Source: Rhizorhabdus sp049889055 | Lineage (GTDB): Bacteria; Pseudomonadota; Alphaproteobacteria; Sphingomonadales; Sphingomonadaceae | DNA: 64,000 bases | Direction of reading: 5' to 3' | Assembly: GCF_049889055.1 (NCBI RefSeq) | Contig: NZ_JBLTWO010000012.1 | Span: 25,623 to 89,622, forward strand | In this document: one piece after another, positions 26,178 to 34,921 of the stretch | Position numbering within the stretch: the stretch's first letter is position 1 | Layout: each line of letters starts with the position of its first letter | Made by a program: the position numbers and the translations under genes | Notes under the pieces: model-generated | What the model was told of the DNA's origin: nothing | The model's input: only the letters and a program-made list of their open reading frames with translations | Databases searched by the model: none

Positions 26178-28183
26178 CCCTGCAACACCCCCGGCAAGGC
26201 CGCGAACAGCCCCCCAAATGCGCTGTCGGGCCGATAGAAGACCGGTGGCCGGCCGATCGGCGCGTCCACCCTGTGGAGCCCCGGCTGAAGATCCTCGCCG
26301 CTCCACACCGACCGCCAGGGCGAAGAGCCGGGCAGGACGACGTGGCGCGACGTGGCGCCTTCTTCGATCACGGGGGCCACCAGCAGGTCGGCACCGTAGA
26401 GGAACTGGTCCTGCACGGTCCACAAGTCGCGCTGGTCGGGATGGTGAAGAAACAGCGGGCGCTGGGCGGGCAGGCCGGTGGCGACGGCTTCGTCGCACAG
26501 CGTGCGGACATAGGGTGCCAGATGGGCATGGACCCGGCTCCACCGCGCGAAGCAGGCCATCAGTTCCGCATCGCTGTCATATTGCAGATTGTCGTCGGGC
26601 CGGTTGCCCTCATGGCTGCGCATGATGGGGGCGAAGGCTGCCAGTTCGCACCAGCGCTCGAGCAGTTCGCGCGTCCGGATATTGCCATGGAGCGAGGTGT
26701 AGCCGCCGCAATCCGAATGGCTGTAGGCGTTGCCGACGAGGCCCGAGGAAAGCGCCCCGGCCAGCACCGTCCCGATCCCGTCATGGCGGGTGAAGTCGAC
26801 CGACTGGTCGCCTGCCCAGAGCAGCGGACAATGACGCTGCACACCCGAGAAGCCGGCGCGCATGAAGAACAGCGCGTCGCCGGTGCGACCGCGCGAGGCG
26901 AGCGCCATGGCGTTGACCTCGGCCCACAGTACCGGCCAGAGATTATGCGCCTCCATCGGGTCCGATCCGTCGGCCAGGCGAAGGTCGACGGGCAGATATT
27001 CACCGAAATCGGCCATCCAGCCGTCGATACCCTTATCGAGCATCTCCTCGCCCAACACCCGCTCGGCGAACCAGGCGCGGCTCTCGGCGCGGGTGAAGTC
27101 GACCACGCCGCAGTCGAACTCGCCGAAGTCGACCAGATAGGGCTCGTCGCGGTCGAGGCGCAGTGCGAAATGGCCGCCCGCCGCCGCCTCGGCATAAAGT
27201 TCGCCGTCCACCGCCAGATAGGGGTTGGCATAGGCGAGGAAGCGGATGCCGCGCGCCTTCAATCCGGCGATGCGCTGTTCGAGGCCGGGATAGCGCTCAG
27301 CGCTGCGCTCGGCGACATGCCAGTCCCAGAACAGCCTTCGACCGAAGCTGGTCTCGCGAATGCCGGCCCAGTCCTCGCACCACAGGCCCGAAACCGCCGT
27401 GCCCGCCTCGATGAACCGCTCCATCCGGTCGAAGCTGCTCGCACCCGACTTGAGGCCAAGGATCGCGCCGCCGATCGCCCAGTCGGGCAGCGGTGGCTGG
27501 CGGCCGAAACGCTCGGACAGCAGTCCGACCAGTTCGACCGGGCCGTCGGCCGCGAAGAATTCGAGTGCGGCGCTGTCTTTCCAGATTTCGACGCGGTGAA
27601 AGGCCGGGTCGCTGAAATCGAGCACGCTGTAACAGCTCTCGTCGAGATGGGTGGCGATCCAGCGCGAGGTCAGGAAGGTCGGCTGCGGGTAGTTGCTGTT
27701 CCAGTAATCGCCGCCCGCCATGCCCTGCTCGTCCATGATGCGGGTCAGTTCGGTGCTCTTGTCGCGACCGACGCCGGGCTCGCTGGTCCAGATCGGGAAG
27801 CGGCGCCCGTTGAGCGCGACATAGCTCATCTGCTCGCCGCCGCCCCAGACGCACTCCTCGGGATCTGCGAAGAGCGACAGCGTCAGGCGGTCATAGCCAG
27901 GCAATAAGGCCGCCACGTTCAGTCGATGGCCTTCGATCGCGAGAGTAGCCACGGCCTTGCCGCCGTCGAGCAGCGTCACGTGCTGATCGGTCAGCTCGAA
28001 GTCGGCCGGCGCGACCTTTTGCGCGGGCGCATCCTCGATCCGGAAATTGCCGCGATACATCTCGATCGCGGGATTGCCCTGCGCCATGGCAAGCGCTGGA
28101 CAGTCGCAGCGGTGCGACAACAGGGTGCGACCCCCGATCAGGAGGTCGAAACCATCGGAATTCGAGACGAATTCGAGCTTCAA
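26174..28183 (-). CDS. yihQ: GH31 sulfoquinovosidase (KERWY type)
   Basis: About 669 residues, co-linear with E. coli YihQ. The nucleophile Asp lies in GWMADFGEYLP and the acid/base Asp in LLWAGDQSVDF. Of the sulfonate-binding set known from YihQ (Gln262, Gln288, Arg301, Trp304, Tyr508), Arg and Trp are kept in SFGRRLFW and Tyr in DCGGYTSL, while the two Gln are Lys (GLKSGASS) and Glu (WCEDWAG). That is the KERWY variant of true sulfoquinovosidases, so a plain alpha-glucosidase is unlikely. It hydrolyses sulfoquinovosyl glycerol. No signal peptide is seen. A TTG start at 28183 fits best; the open frame extends to 28348. Confidence 0.88.
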   Translation of the reverse strand: MKLEFVSNSDGFDLLIGGRTLLSHRCDCPALAMAQGNPAIEMYRGNFRIEDAPAQKVAPADFELTDQHVTLLDGGKAVATLAIEGHRLNVAALLPGYDRLTLSLFADPEECVWGGGEQMSYVALNGRRFPIWTSEPGVGRDKSTELTRIMDEQGMAGGDYWNSNYPQPTFLTSRWIATHLDESCYSVLDFSDPAFHRVEIWKDSAALEFFAADGPVELVGLLSERFGRQPPLPDWAIGGAILGLKSGASSFDRMERFIEAGTAVSGLWCEDWAGIRETSFGRRLFWDWHVAERSAERYPGLEQRIAGLKARGIRFLAYANPYLAVDGELYAEAAAGGHFALRLDRDEPYLVDFGEFDCGVVDFTRAESRAWFAERVLGEEMLDKGIDGWMADFGEYLPVDLRLADGSDPMEAHNLWPVLWAEVNAMALASRGRTGDALFFMRAGFSGVQRHCPLLWAGDQSVDFTRHDGIGTVLAGALSSGLVGNAYSHSDCGGYTSLHGNIRTRELLERWCELAAFAPIMRSHEGNRPDDNLQYDSDAELMACFARWSRVHAHLAPYVRTLCDEAVATGLPAQRPLFLHHPDQRDLWTVQDQFLYGADLLVAPVIEEGATSRHVVLPGSSPWRSVWSGEDLQPGLHRVDAPIGRPPVFYRPDSAFGGLFAALPGVLQG

Positions 28184-28246
28184 GACGCGTATATCCTCTG
28201 GTCGCGGGCCTTGTTGCAGAATTGCCGCACCATGGCCCGTCTCGTG

Positions 28247-28261
28247 TGACACCGCTTGACA
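28247..28261. promoter_or_regulatory. Candidate LacI operator, copy 1 (TGACACCGCTTGACA)
   Basis: This lies in the 194-bp divergent region between the GH31 gene and the TonB receptor gene. It shares 12 of 15 positions with TGACACCGTAAGACA at 32397, in the other divergent region of the locus. On the complement it reads as spaced TGTCA repeats. Assignment to the LacI protein is by position and recurrence. Confidence 0.45.
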
Positions 28262-28377
28262 TATCGTCGCTTCCGCCGCAACACAAGGGCCGCAAGCGGT
28301 GATGCCAAACAGGTGAGCCGCTCCAGAAACGTTCGCAGCGGGGCGCAAAGTCCCGGACTAAAAGGGGAGGAAAACCC

Positions 28378-30708
28378 GTGAAATCGTTGCTCCGTGCCTC
28401 GTCCGCCATGGCTTTGGCGGCCATTTCCATTGGCTATGCCGCACCGGCCTTCGCCCAGACACCGGCCGAAGCCGAGGAGTCGGTCGCCGAGATCGTGGTC
28501 ACCGCGCAGAAGCGCTCCGAAAATCTCCAGAGCGTGCCCGTGGCCGTCTCGGTCCTGTCGGGCCAGGCGCTCGCCACCACCGCGCGCCCGAGCATCGAAA
28601 GCGCGGCGCAGCTGGTGCCTTCGCTCAACTTCCTGAAGTCGGGCACGACGCTCAACCAGACGATCTTCCTGCGCGGCGTCGGTACCGCCACCTTCTCGAT
28701 CGCCGGTGAACCCTCGGTGTCGACCGTGGTCGACGGCGTCGTCTATGCCCGCTCGGGCGAGGCCTTCAACGATCTCGTCGACGTTGCCCAGATGGAAGTG
28801 CTGCGCGGCCCGCAGGGCACGCTGTTCGGCAAGAATGCATCGGCCGGCGTCATCAACATCACGACCCAGATGCCGAAGAACGAGTTTTCCGGCACGGTCG
28901 ACGCCAGCTATTTCGATCGCCAGGAATATCGCCTCAAGGGTTCGGTCAACGTGCCGCTGGGCGAGGATCTCGCCGCACGCTTCACCGGTTTCTATGGCGA
29001 ATATGACGGCAACATCCGCAACCTGACGACCGGCGATCACGTCAATGGCTACAAGCATCGCGGCGTGCGCGGGCAGGTCCTGTACAATCCGTCGGACGCA
29101 CTGCGCATCTATATCGCGGCCGACTATTACAAGAATGACGATGATTGCTGCGCCGAGGTCATCGGCACGGGTGCGCTGACCGGTGCCGGTGTCGCGACGA
29201 CCAGCCTTGCCTTCAACGCCCTGCCGACGCCGCGCGGCTCCAAGACGCGGGAGATCCGGCAGGATCTCGTGACCAGCACCAAGGAAGAAGGCTGGGGCGT
29301 CTCGGGGCAGGTCGACCTCGAAATCGGCACGCACACGCTGACGAGTATCACCGCCTATCGCAGCTGGGACAATACCGAGATCCGCGACGGCGACTGGCTC
29401 GACCGTGCCTATGTCGGCTTCAACCAGCTGCACGACTCGGGCCCGCAGACGAGCCACACCTTCACCCAGGAGTTCCGCCTTGCCTCGCCGACCGATCAGA
29501 CGGTCAGCTATGTGCTCGGCACCTTCTACTCGAACGCCAAGTCGCGCCGCATCTTCCGCCGCGACGACATCGTCTGTACGGCGGCGGCCGGCGCTCCGAC
29601 CAACGTGCTGATCCCCTGCGGCAGCGCAAACGCCAATCCGTCGACCTTCCCGACCGGCGTGGCCGACTTCGGTTCGACCTTCCTCAACTATGCCGCCTTC
29701 GGTCAGGCGACCTGGAACATCAGCGAGGACCTGCGCCTCGTCGGTGGCCTGCGCTACAGCTATGACAAGCTGAAGGTCTTCCACAGCCGCAACACGACGC
29801 TGACCGGCCCCGGCATCCAGCCGAGCTTCCCGACGACGGCGACCGGCACCGGCCAGCCCGCGACCGTCTTCCGCGCCAAGACCGACAATGACGATCTGTC
29901 GGGCAAGGCCTCGGTCCAGTACGACATCAGCCGCCGCATCATGGCCTATGGCAGCTACACGCGCGGCTACAAGGGCCCGGCCTACAACGTCTTCTTCAAC
30001 CTGACGGCGACCGGCACCAATTCGATCGCGCCGGAAACCTCGGACGCGTTCGAGGCGGGCCTGAAGAACACGCTGTTCAACGGCCGCATGACCCTGAACA
30101 TCGCGGGCTTCTACGCCAAGTACAAGAATTTCCAGGCGAACAACCCGGATCTCGTCGCGGGCGTCGTGGTCACCCGCTTCACCAATGCGGGCACCGTCTC
30201 GACCCGCGGCTTCGAAGCCGACCTCAACTGGTTCCCGGTCGACGACCTGACGATCAGCGGCGGCATCGCCTATACCGATGCCAAGGTCGACCGCTTCCGC
30301 GTCGCACCCGGCGCCGCAGCCACTGCGGTCATCCCGGCTGGCTCCTCGCTGGCCTATGCGCCCAAGTGGAAGGGGTCGCTCTCGGCCGACTATCGCTGGC
30401 GGACCGGTGGCGCGTTCGACGTCTTCTTCGGCGCCCAGGGCAATTACCAGACCAAGCAGTTGTCGATCTTCACGCCCAACGTCGTGCAGACCCGGCTCGG
30501 CACGATCCCGTCCTACGGTCTGGTCAACGTCAAGCTGGGCGTCGGCGACGCCGATGATCGCTATCGCCTGACCTTCCAGGTGCGCAACCTGTTCGACAAG
30601 TCCTACATCGCCGCGATCCAGAGCGGCGGTCCGGGCGGTTCCTATCGCTACCAGATCCCGCGCGACGCCGATCGCTACTGGGGCCTGACCGGCACCGCGA
30701 ACTTCTAA
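28378..30708 (+). CDS. TonB-dependent receptor, probable uptake of sulfoquinovosides
   Basis: A 776-residue outer-membrane receptor: signal peptide ending in APAFAQ, TonB box AEIVVTAQKRSENLQ, plug motif EVLRGPQGTLFGKNASAG, and a C-terminal beta-barrel ending in a terminal Phe. GTG start with GGGGAGGA upstream. It is divergent from the sulfoquinovosidase operon, which suggests that it imports sulfoquinovosyl glycerol, sulfoquinovose or sulfolipid across the outer membrane. No SusD-like partner is present. The substrate is inferred from context only. Confidence 0.92.
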   Translation: MKSLLRASSAMALAAISIGYAAPAFAQTPAEAEESVAEIVVTAQKRSENLQSVPVAVSVLSGQALATTARPSIESAAQLVPSLNFLKSGTTLNQTIFLRGVGTATFSIAGEPSVSTVVDGVVYARSGEAFNDLVDVAQMEVLRGPQGTLFGKNASAGVINITTQMPKNEFSGTVDASYFDRQEYRLKGSVNVPLGEDLAARFTGFYGEYDGNIRNLTTGDHVNGYKHRGVRGQVLYNPSDALRIYIAADYYKNDDDCCAEVIGTGALTGAGVATTSLAFNALPTPRGSKTREIRQDLVTSTKEEGWGVSGQVDLEIGTHTLTSITAYRSWDNTEIRDGDWLDRAYVGFNQLHDSGPQTSHTFTQEFRLASPTDQTVSYVLGTFYSNAKSRRIFRRDDIVCTAAAGAPTNVLIPCGSANANPSTFPTGVADFGSTFLNYAAFGQATWNISEDLRLVGGLRYSYDKLKVFHSRNTTLTGPGIQPSFPTTATGTGQPATVFRAKTDNDDLSGKASVQYDISRRIMAYGSYTRGYKGPAYNVFFNLTATGTNSIAPETSDAFEAGLKNTLFNGRMTLNIAGFYAKYKNFQANNPDLVAGVVVTRFTNAGTVSTRGFEADLNWFPVDDLTISGGIAYTDAKVDRFRVAPGAAATAVIPAGSSLAYAPKWKGSLSADYRWRTGGAFDVFFGAQGNYQTKQLSIFTPNVVQTRLGTIPSYGLVNVKLGVGDADDRYRLTFQVRNLFDKSYIAAIQSGGPGGSYRYQIPRDADRYWGLTGTANF

Positions 30709-30731
30709 GTCTTTTCCAGTTATCTCCTACT

Positions 30732-30764
30732 GGGGCCTCCGGTTCTGCCGGGGGCCCCTTTTTT
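30732..30764 (+). terminator. Rho-independent terminator after the TonB receptor gene
   Basis: GGGGCCTCCGG (from 30732) pairs with CCGGGGGCCCC (to 30758) around a short TTCTG loop and is followed by TTTTTT. Confidence 0.88.
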
Positions 30765-31082
30765 ATGGCTGGGCACCGAAGGTCGAGGGAAGCTCGAGCC
30801 CTGAGCCCCGAGCCCAACCTGACTGCTTGCTCGCGCTGAGCCTTGTTGCGTCAGTGCCTTCTCGCTCTGCCGCGCCCGTCCGGCGGCGGCTGGCGTGAGC
30901 CAACGGCCTGTCCGAGCGACAATTCCAGGGTGCTTTGCTGGTAGGAGCCTGGGCCGCGGAGCGGCGCTTCGCACCGACTATGCTCGCCGGTCGCTGTTCA
31001 TGCTCGGAGTGGTGCGGGCGAACCTCGGCTGCCCGCCTTGGACCGATCCGGCACCGGTGCGGCGGGATCAAGCCCGTTGCGA
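30765..31082. other. Non-coding gap between receptor terminator and MFS gene
   Basis: A GC-rich stretch of 318 bp holding the 3' flank of the minus-strand MFS gene. I see no frame with family resemblance or a proper ribosome site. It contains small imperfect repeats of GAGCCC near 30796-30812 and nothing else I can support. Confidence 0.4.
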
Positions 31083-32315
31083 TCAGGCCTGCGCGAGTTC
31101 CAGCTTGGGCTGCATCAGCTGGATGAACAGCAACGCGGCCAGATAGGCGCCGCCGCAAATCGCGAACATCGGCCAATAGCCATGGCCATTGTCGAGCGAC
31201 CAGCCCGCGAGTTCGATGATCGCGGTGCCCGACAAATTGCCGGCGACTGCCCCCAGTGCGACGACGCTGGCGACGCGCACGCCGGGGACGATGTCGGCGG
31301 TCATGCCGAAGATGTTGGTCGAGAAGCCCTGATGCGCGAACAGACCGCAGCCGATCAGGAGTGCCGCGATCCATGGGTTCTGTGCCATCAGCGCCAGCGG
31401 CATGGCGAGCACGACGAGCGCGAAGAACAGCATCGAGGTCTTGCGCGCTGCATTGACCGAGAAGCCGCGACCCAGCAGCAGCGGATAGAAGGCGCCCGAG
31501 CTGATCGCGCCCAGCGCCGCCATGGCGAAGATGACGGCGATCGGGCCGCCCAGGTCGCCCTGCGCCATGCCGAACTGGCGCGAGAAGAAGTCGGGCATCC
31601 AGAACAGCACGAACCACCAGACGCAATCGGTGAAGGCCTTGGCTCCCACCACCGTCCAGCTGCGCCGGTCGCTGAGGAGGTCGCCCCATTTCACCGGCGC
31701 GCGCTCGGGTATGTTGCCGACGGGGACGAGCTTGCGCGTGCCGAAGATCCACCCGATCAGCCACAGGAAACCCAGCGCGCCTGTCAGGACGAAGGCGGCT
31801 TTCCAGCCAAAGGCCAGCGCCAGCGGCGGGATCAGCAGCGGGGTCAGGATCGCCCCGATATTGGGCGCGGTGTTGATCAAGCCGATGGCGATGTTGCGCT
31901 GGCGCGGCGGCATGTAGATCGCCGCCGCCTTGAGGCCGGCGGGGGTGCTGACCGACTCGCCTACCGCCAGGACAATGCGGGCAGTGACGAATTGTTGGAC
32001 GGTCATCGCCAGCGCATGGGCCATGCCGGCGGCGCTCCACACGACGACGGCGATGCCATAGGCCATGCGCACGCCGAGCCGGTCGACGAACCAGCCGACC
32101 GCGAGCAGTGCGCCGGCCGCCGCGATCTGGAAGGAGGATCCGAGATGGGCATAGTCGGCGTCGCTCCAGCCGAATTCGGCTTCCAGCGTTGGTTTGAGGA
32201 GGGCGAGCACCTGCCGGTCGACATAGTTGAGGGCGTTGCCGAGGAAGAGCAGCGCGATGAGGAGTCCTATCGTTCCACGCGCGACCGTCTGTCCACCGTT
32301 GCCCTGGCTCACCAC
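31083..32315 (-). CDS. MFS transporter, ACS (hexuronate/ExuT-like) family
   Basis: A 410-residue, 12-helix inner-membrane transporter. The N-terminal segment LFLGNALNYVDRQVLALLKP and the loop motif GWFVDRLGVRMAYG after helix 2 are typical of the anion:cation symporter family that includes hexuronate carriers. It is divergent from the YeiH gene and in the sulfoquinovose neighbourhood, so it is a good candidate for inner-membrane import of sulfoquinovose or its glyceride, since no ABC transporter is present. Specificity is inferred. Confidence 0.85.
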   Translation of the reverse strand: MVSQGNGGQTVARGTIGLLIALLFLGNALNYVDRQVLALLKPTLEAEFGWSDADYAHLGSSFQIAAAGALLAVGWFVDRLGVRMAYGIAVVVWSAAGMAHALAMTVQQFVTARIVLAVGESVSTPAGLKAAAIYMPPRQRNIAIGLINTAPNIGAILTPLLIPPLALAFGWKAAFVLTGALGFLWLIGWIFGTRKLVPVGNIPERAPVKWGDLLSDRRSWTVVGAKAFTDCVWWFVLFWMPDFFSRQFGMAQGDLGGPIAVIFAMAALGAISSGAFYPLLLGRGFSVNAARKTSMLFFALVVLAMPLALMAQNPWIAALLIGCGLFAHQGFSTNIFGMTADIVPGVRVASVVALGAVAGNLSGTAIIELAGWSLDNGHGYWPMFAICGGAYLAALLFIQLMQPKLELAQA

Positions 32316-32396
32316 ATCCCTCCAATCCTTCCGCCGTCACGCAGCGGTTTGCAGGCTTGCAGAGTAGCGCGTCGCCGCGATAAGGGAAATGTTATA

Positions 32397-32411
32397 TGAC
32401 ACCGTAAGACA
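32397..32411. promoter_or_regulatory. Candidate LacI operator, copy 2 (TGACACCGTAAGACA)
   Basis: This lies between the divergent MFS and YeiH-type genes and matches the site at 28247 in 12 of 15 positions. It sits in an AT-rich stretch 21 bp before the YeiH-family start. Confidence 0.45.
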
Positions 32412-32431
32412 GAAAAATGGGCAGGAGCGGC

Positions 32432-33508
32432 ATGAACGGAATAGACTGGGATGCGACGCCGCATGGTGGCGACCTGTTCGGCGAACTCCATCTTGCCGAA
32501 ACCGCCAAGGCTCCGCCGCCCGAGCGGGACAGCCTCGTCCCCGGTCTGATGATCTGTGGGGTCGGCTCAGCCGCCGCAGCGTGGCTGTCGGACCATTATG
32601 GTTTCCCGATCATCCTGCTCGGTCTGCTGATCGGTCTGTCGCTGAACTTCGTCACCCGTGACCCGCGCACGACCAGGGGACTCGACTTCGCCTCACGGAC
32701 CTGCCTGCGCGCCGGCATCGTCGTGCTGGGTCTGCAAGTCACCTTCGCCCAGATCCAGGCGCTGGGCGCCACCCCCTTCGCCGCGCTGGTCATCGTCATG
32801 CTGCTGACCTTCGGCGCCGGCCTGATTTTTGCCCGCGGATCGGGGCAGGGGCGCTATGCCGGCATCCTCGCCGGAGGGGCAACCGCCATCTGTGGGGCCA
32901 GCGCGGCGCTCGCGCTCTACGGCGTGATCGGCAAGGAGCGGCTCAGCCAGGCGCAGTTCGCGCTGACCCTTGTCGGCGTCTCGCTCGCCAGCGCGTTCGC
33001 GATGTCGATCTATCCGGTGCTGGCAGCCGAACTGGGGCTCAACGACCAGCAGGCGGGCTTCCTGATCGGGGCATCGATCCACGACGTCGCCCAGGCGATC
33101 GGCGGCGGCTATGCTTTTTCGGACCCGGCCGGCAGCTATGCCACGATCGTCAAACTGTCGCGGGTCGCGCTTCTCGCGCCCGTCGTTGCGCTCGCCAGCC
33201 TGTGGCTCGGCAGCGTCGGCGGCGACGCGGGACGCCCGGTCTGGCGCCGGATCGCGCTCCCCTGGTTCATCACCGCCTTCCTCGTCGTCGTGACGATCAA
33301 CAGCCTGTTCCCGATCCCCGCACCGGTGAAGGACAGTGCGCTCAGTGCCTCGAAGGGGCTGCTCCTGCTGGCGGTCACCGCTACGGCGATGCGCTCGCGC
33401 ATGGACCTGCTGATGGAACTGGGCTGGAAGGCGGTCGCGCCCGTCATCGGTGCAACCCTGGTCAGCTTCCTCGCCTCGCTGGGCTTCGCTGTCTGGCTGG
33501 TGGCTTGA
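32432..33508 (+). CDS. YeiH/UPF0324 family putative sulfate exporter
   Basis: A 358-residue, about ten-helix membrane protein. The family core is GGATAICGASAALALYGVIG and IGASIHDVAQAIGGGYAFS. The family (PSE, putative sulfate exporters) is often linked to sulfonate, taurine or cysteate degradation. The start at 32432 is preferred because AGGAG lies 4 nt before it; an ATG at 32417 lacks a site. Beside the sulfoquinovose genes it would expel sulfite or sulfate formed by desulfonation. Confidence 0.88.
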   Translation: MNGIDWDATPHGGDLFGELHLAETAKAPPPERDSLVPGLMICGVGSAAAAWLSDHYGFPIILLGLLIGLSLNFVTRDPRTTRGLDFASRTCLRAGIVVLGLQVTFAQIQALGATPFAALVIVMLLTFGAGLIFARGSGQGRYAGILAGGATAICGASAALALYGVIGKERLSQAQFALTLVGVSLASAFAMSIYPVLAAELGLNDQQAGFLIGASIHDVAQAIGGGYAFSDPAGSYATIVKLSRVALLAPVVALASLWLGSVGGDAGRPVWRRIALPWFITAFLVVVTINSLFPIPAPVKDSALSASKGLLLLAVTATAMRSRMDLLMELGWKAVAPVIGATLVSFLASLGFAVWLVA

Positions 33509-33594
33509 CGGGCATCCGTCCGTCAACCGCATTGCATTCGCTGTCCCACGCTCCATAGTCGGTCGGAAGAACGACAGGCCGTGGAGAGTGCCGA

Positions 33595-34146
33595 ATGACC
33601 CCCGAGCAGCGGCTCGACCGCGTCGAATCCGAGCTGGCGATCCGCCGACTCGTCGCCGCTTATTGCTTCACCATCGATGATCGCGATTTGCCCGCCATCG
33701 CTGCTTTGTTCGCCGATGACGCGCGCGTCGCTTCGCAGGACGGGGTGATGGAGGCGCGCGGCGTCGATGCGATCATGGAGCAGTATCGGCACCGCTTCAC
33801 GGTGCTGGGGCCGGGCGCCCATTATATGCATGATGTGCTGATCGACTTTTCTGGCGAGGACCCCGACCTCGCCTTCGGTCGGGTGTCAGGCCATGCCGAA
33901 TTGTGGCGTAACGGCCGAATGATGGTCGCCTCGCTGCGCTACCGCGACCGATACGTCCGCACCGCCGCAGGCTGGCGCTTCGGTGAGCGGATCATCAGCT
34001 TCCTCTATTATGTCGATGCCGACGACTATCGCGGCATCCTCGGCCATGCCGATCGCAACCGCGCCTATGCGACGCCGATGCCCGCAGATTTCCCAGAGAC
34101 GCTCCCCGGCTGGGCGGCTCAGGCGGAGACTGCGATCCATGGCTGA
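33595..34146 (+). CDS. SnoaL-like (NTF2-fold) protein
   Basis: A 183-residue protein of the SnoaL/NTF2-like fold (EQRLDRVESELAIRRLVAAY, CFTIDDRDLPAIAALFADDA), a fold used by ketosteroid-isomerase-like and dehydratase enzymes. Its stop lies within the start of the enoyl-CoA hydratase gene (8-bp overlap), so the two act in one pathway, probably acyl-CoA degradation of a cyclic or aromatic compound. The catalytic role is undetermined. Confidence 0.8.
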   Translation: MTPEQRLDRVESELAIRRLVAAYCFTIDDRDLPAIAALFADDARVASQDGVMEARGVDAIMEQYRHRFTVLGPGAHYMHDVLIDFSGEDPDLAFGRVSGHAELWRNGRMMVASLRYRDRYVRTAAGWRFGERIISFLYYVDADDYRGILGHADRNRAYATPMPADFPETLPGWAAQAETAIHG

Positions 34147-34903
34147 TCAGGCGGACGTCCGCATCGAGGATCGCGGCGCCGTCCGGATCATCACGATCGA
34201 TCGCGAGCGGCGGAGCAACGCGCTCGATGTCGCGGCCTCCGACGCGATCGACCGGGCGGTCGATACCGCCGAGCGCGATCCGGCGATCCGCGTGCTGCTG
34301 CTGACGGCGGCGGGTGATCGTAGCTTCTGCGCAGGCATGGACCTGAAGGAAGCGGCGGAACGGGGCCCGGGCCATGGGCTCGTCCCCGGCCGGGGTTTCG
34401 CCGGCATCACCGAGCGTCGCCGGACCAAGCCGCTGATCGTCGCCGCCAATGGTGCGGTCGTCGCGGGCGGCTTCGAACTCGCGCTGGCCGCCGATATCGT
34501 GATCGCCGCCGACCATGCGATCTTCGGTCTGGCCGAAGTGAAGCGGGGCCTGTTCGCTTTTGCCGGCGGGGTCCAGCGGCTCGCCCGCGCGGTGCCGCGC
34601 GCGACCGCGCTCCACATCGTGCTTACCGGCGAACCGATCAGCGCCGCGCGCGCGCTCGAACTCGGGCTGATCTCGGAGGTGGTGCAACGCGACCGGCTGA
34701 TGCCGCGTGCGATCGAGCTGGCTGAGACGATCGCAGGCTTCGACCGCGACACGGTACGCCGCGCGCTAGCCCTTCACGACTTCGCCGCCGACGCCCCGAT
34801 CACCGAGAGTCTGAGCTTCGGCCGCGCTTATGGCGAGGAGACGCTGGGCGGCCTCGCCACGCAGGAGGGCATCCGCGCCTATGCCGAGGGGCGGGTGAAG
34901 TAG
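34139..34903 (+). CDS. Enoyl-CoA hydratase/isomerase family protein
   Basis: A 254-residue crotonase-fold protein. The oxyanion-hole segments are FCAGMDLKEAAERGP and ANGAVVAGGFELALAADIVI, followed by FGLAEVKRGLFAFAGGVQRL with the Glu position of hydratases. It overlaps the SnoaL-like gene. It converges on the thiolase gene 18 bp away, and together they supply two steps of beta-oxidation. Confidence 0.9.
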   Translation: MADQADVRIEDRGAVRIITIDRERRSNALDVAASDAIDRAVDTAERDPAIRVLLLTAAGDRSFCAGMDLKEAAERGPGHGLVPGRGFAGITERRRTKPLIVAANGAVVAGGFELALAADIVIAADHAIFGLAEVKRGLFAFAGGVQRLARAVPRATALHIVLTGEPISAARALELGLISEVVQRDRLMPRAIELAETIAGFDRDTVRRALALHDFAADAPITESLSFGRAYGEETLGGLATQEGIRAYAEGRVK

Positions 34904-34921
34904 CGCTCTTCGGCTGCCGGC

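Noticed and set aside
26174..28183. Annotation as a plain alpha-glucosidase
   Set aside because: The sulfonate-binding residues and the full-length similarity to YihQ favour sulfoquinovosidase.
31227..32000. FNR-like TTGATCAA sequence near 31876 inside the MFS gene
   Set aside because: It lies within coding sequence far from any start.
30763..32340. 525-codon minus-strand frame overlapping the MFS gene
   Set aside because: Out-of-frame shadow of the transporter; Arg/Gly-rich, no membrane segments.
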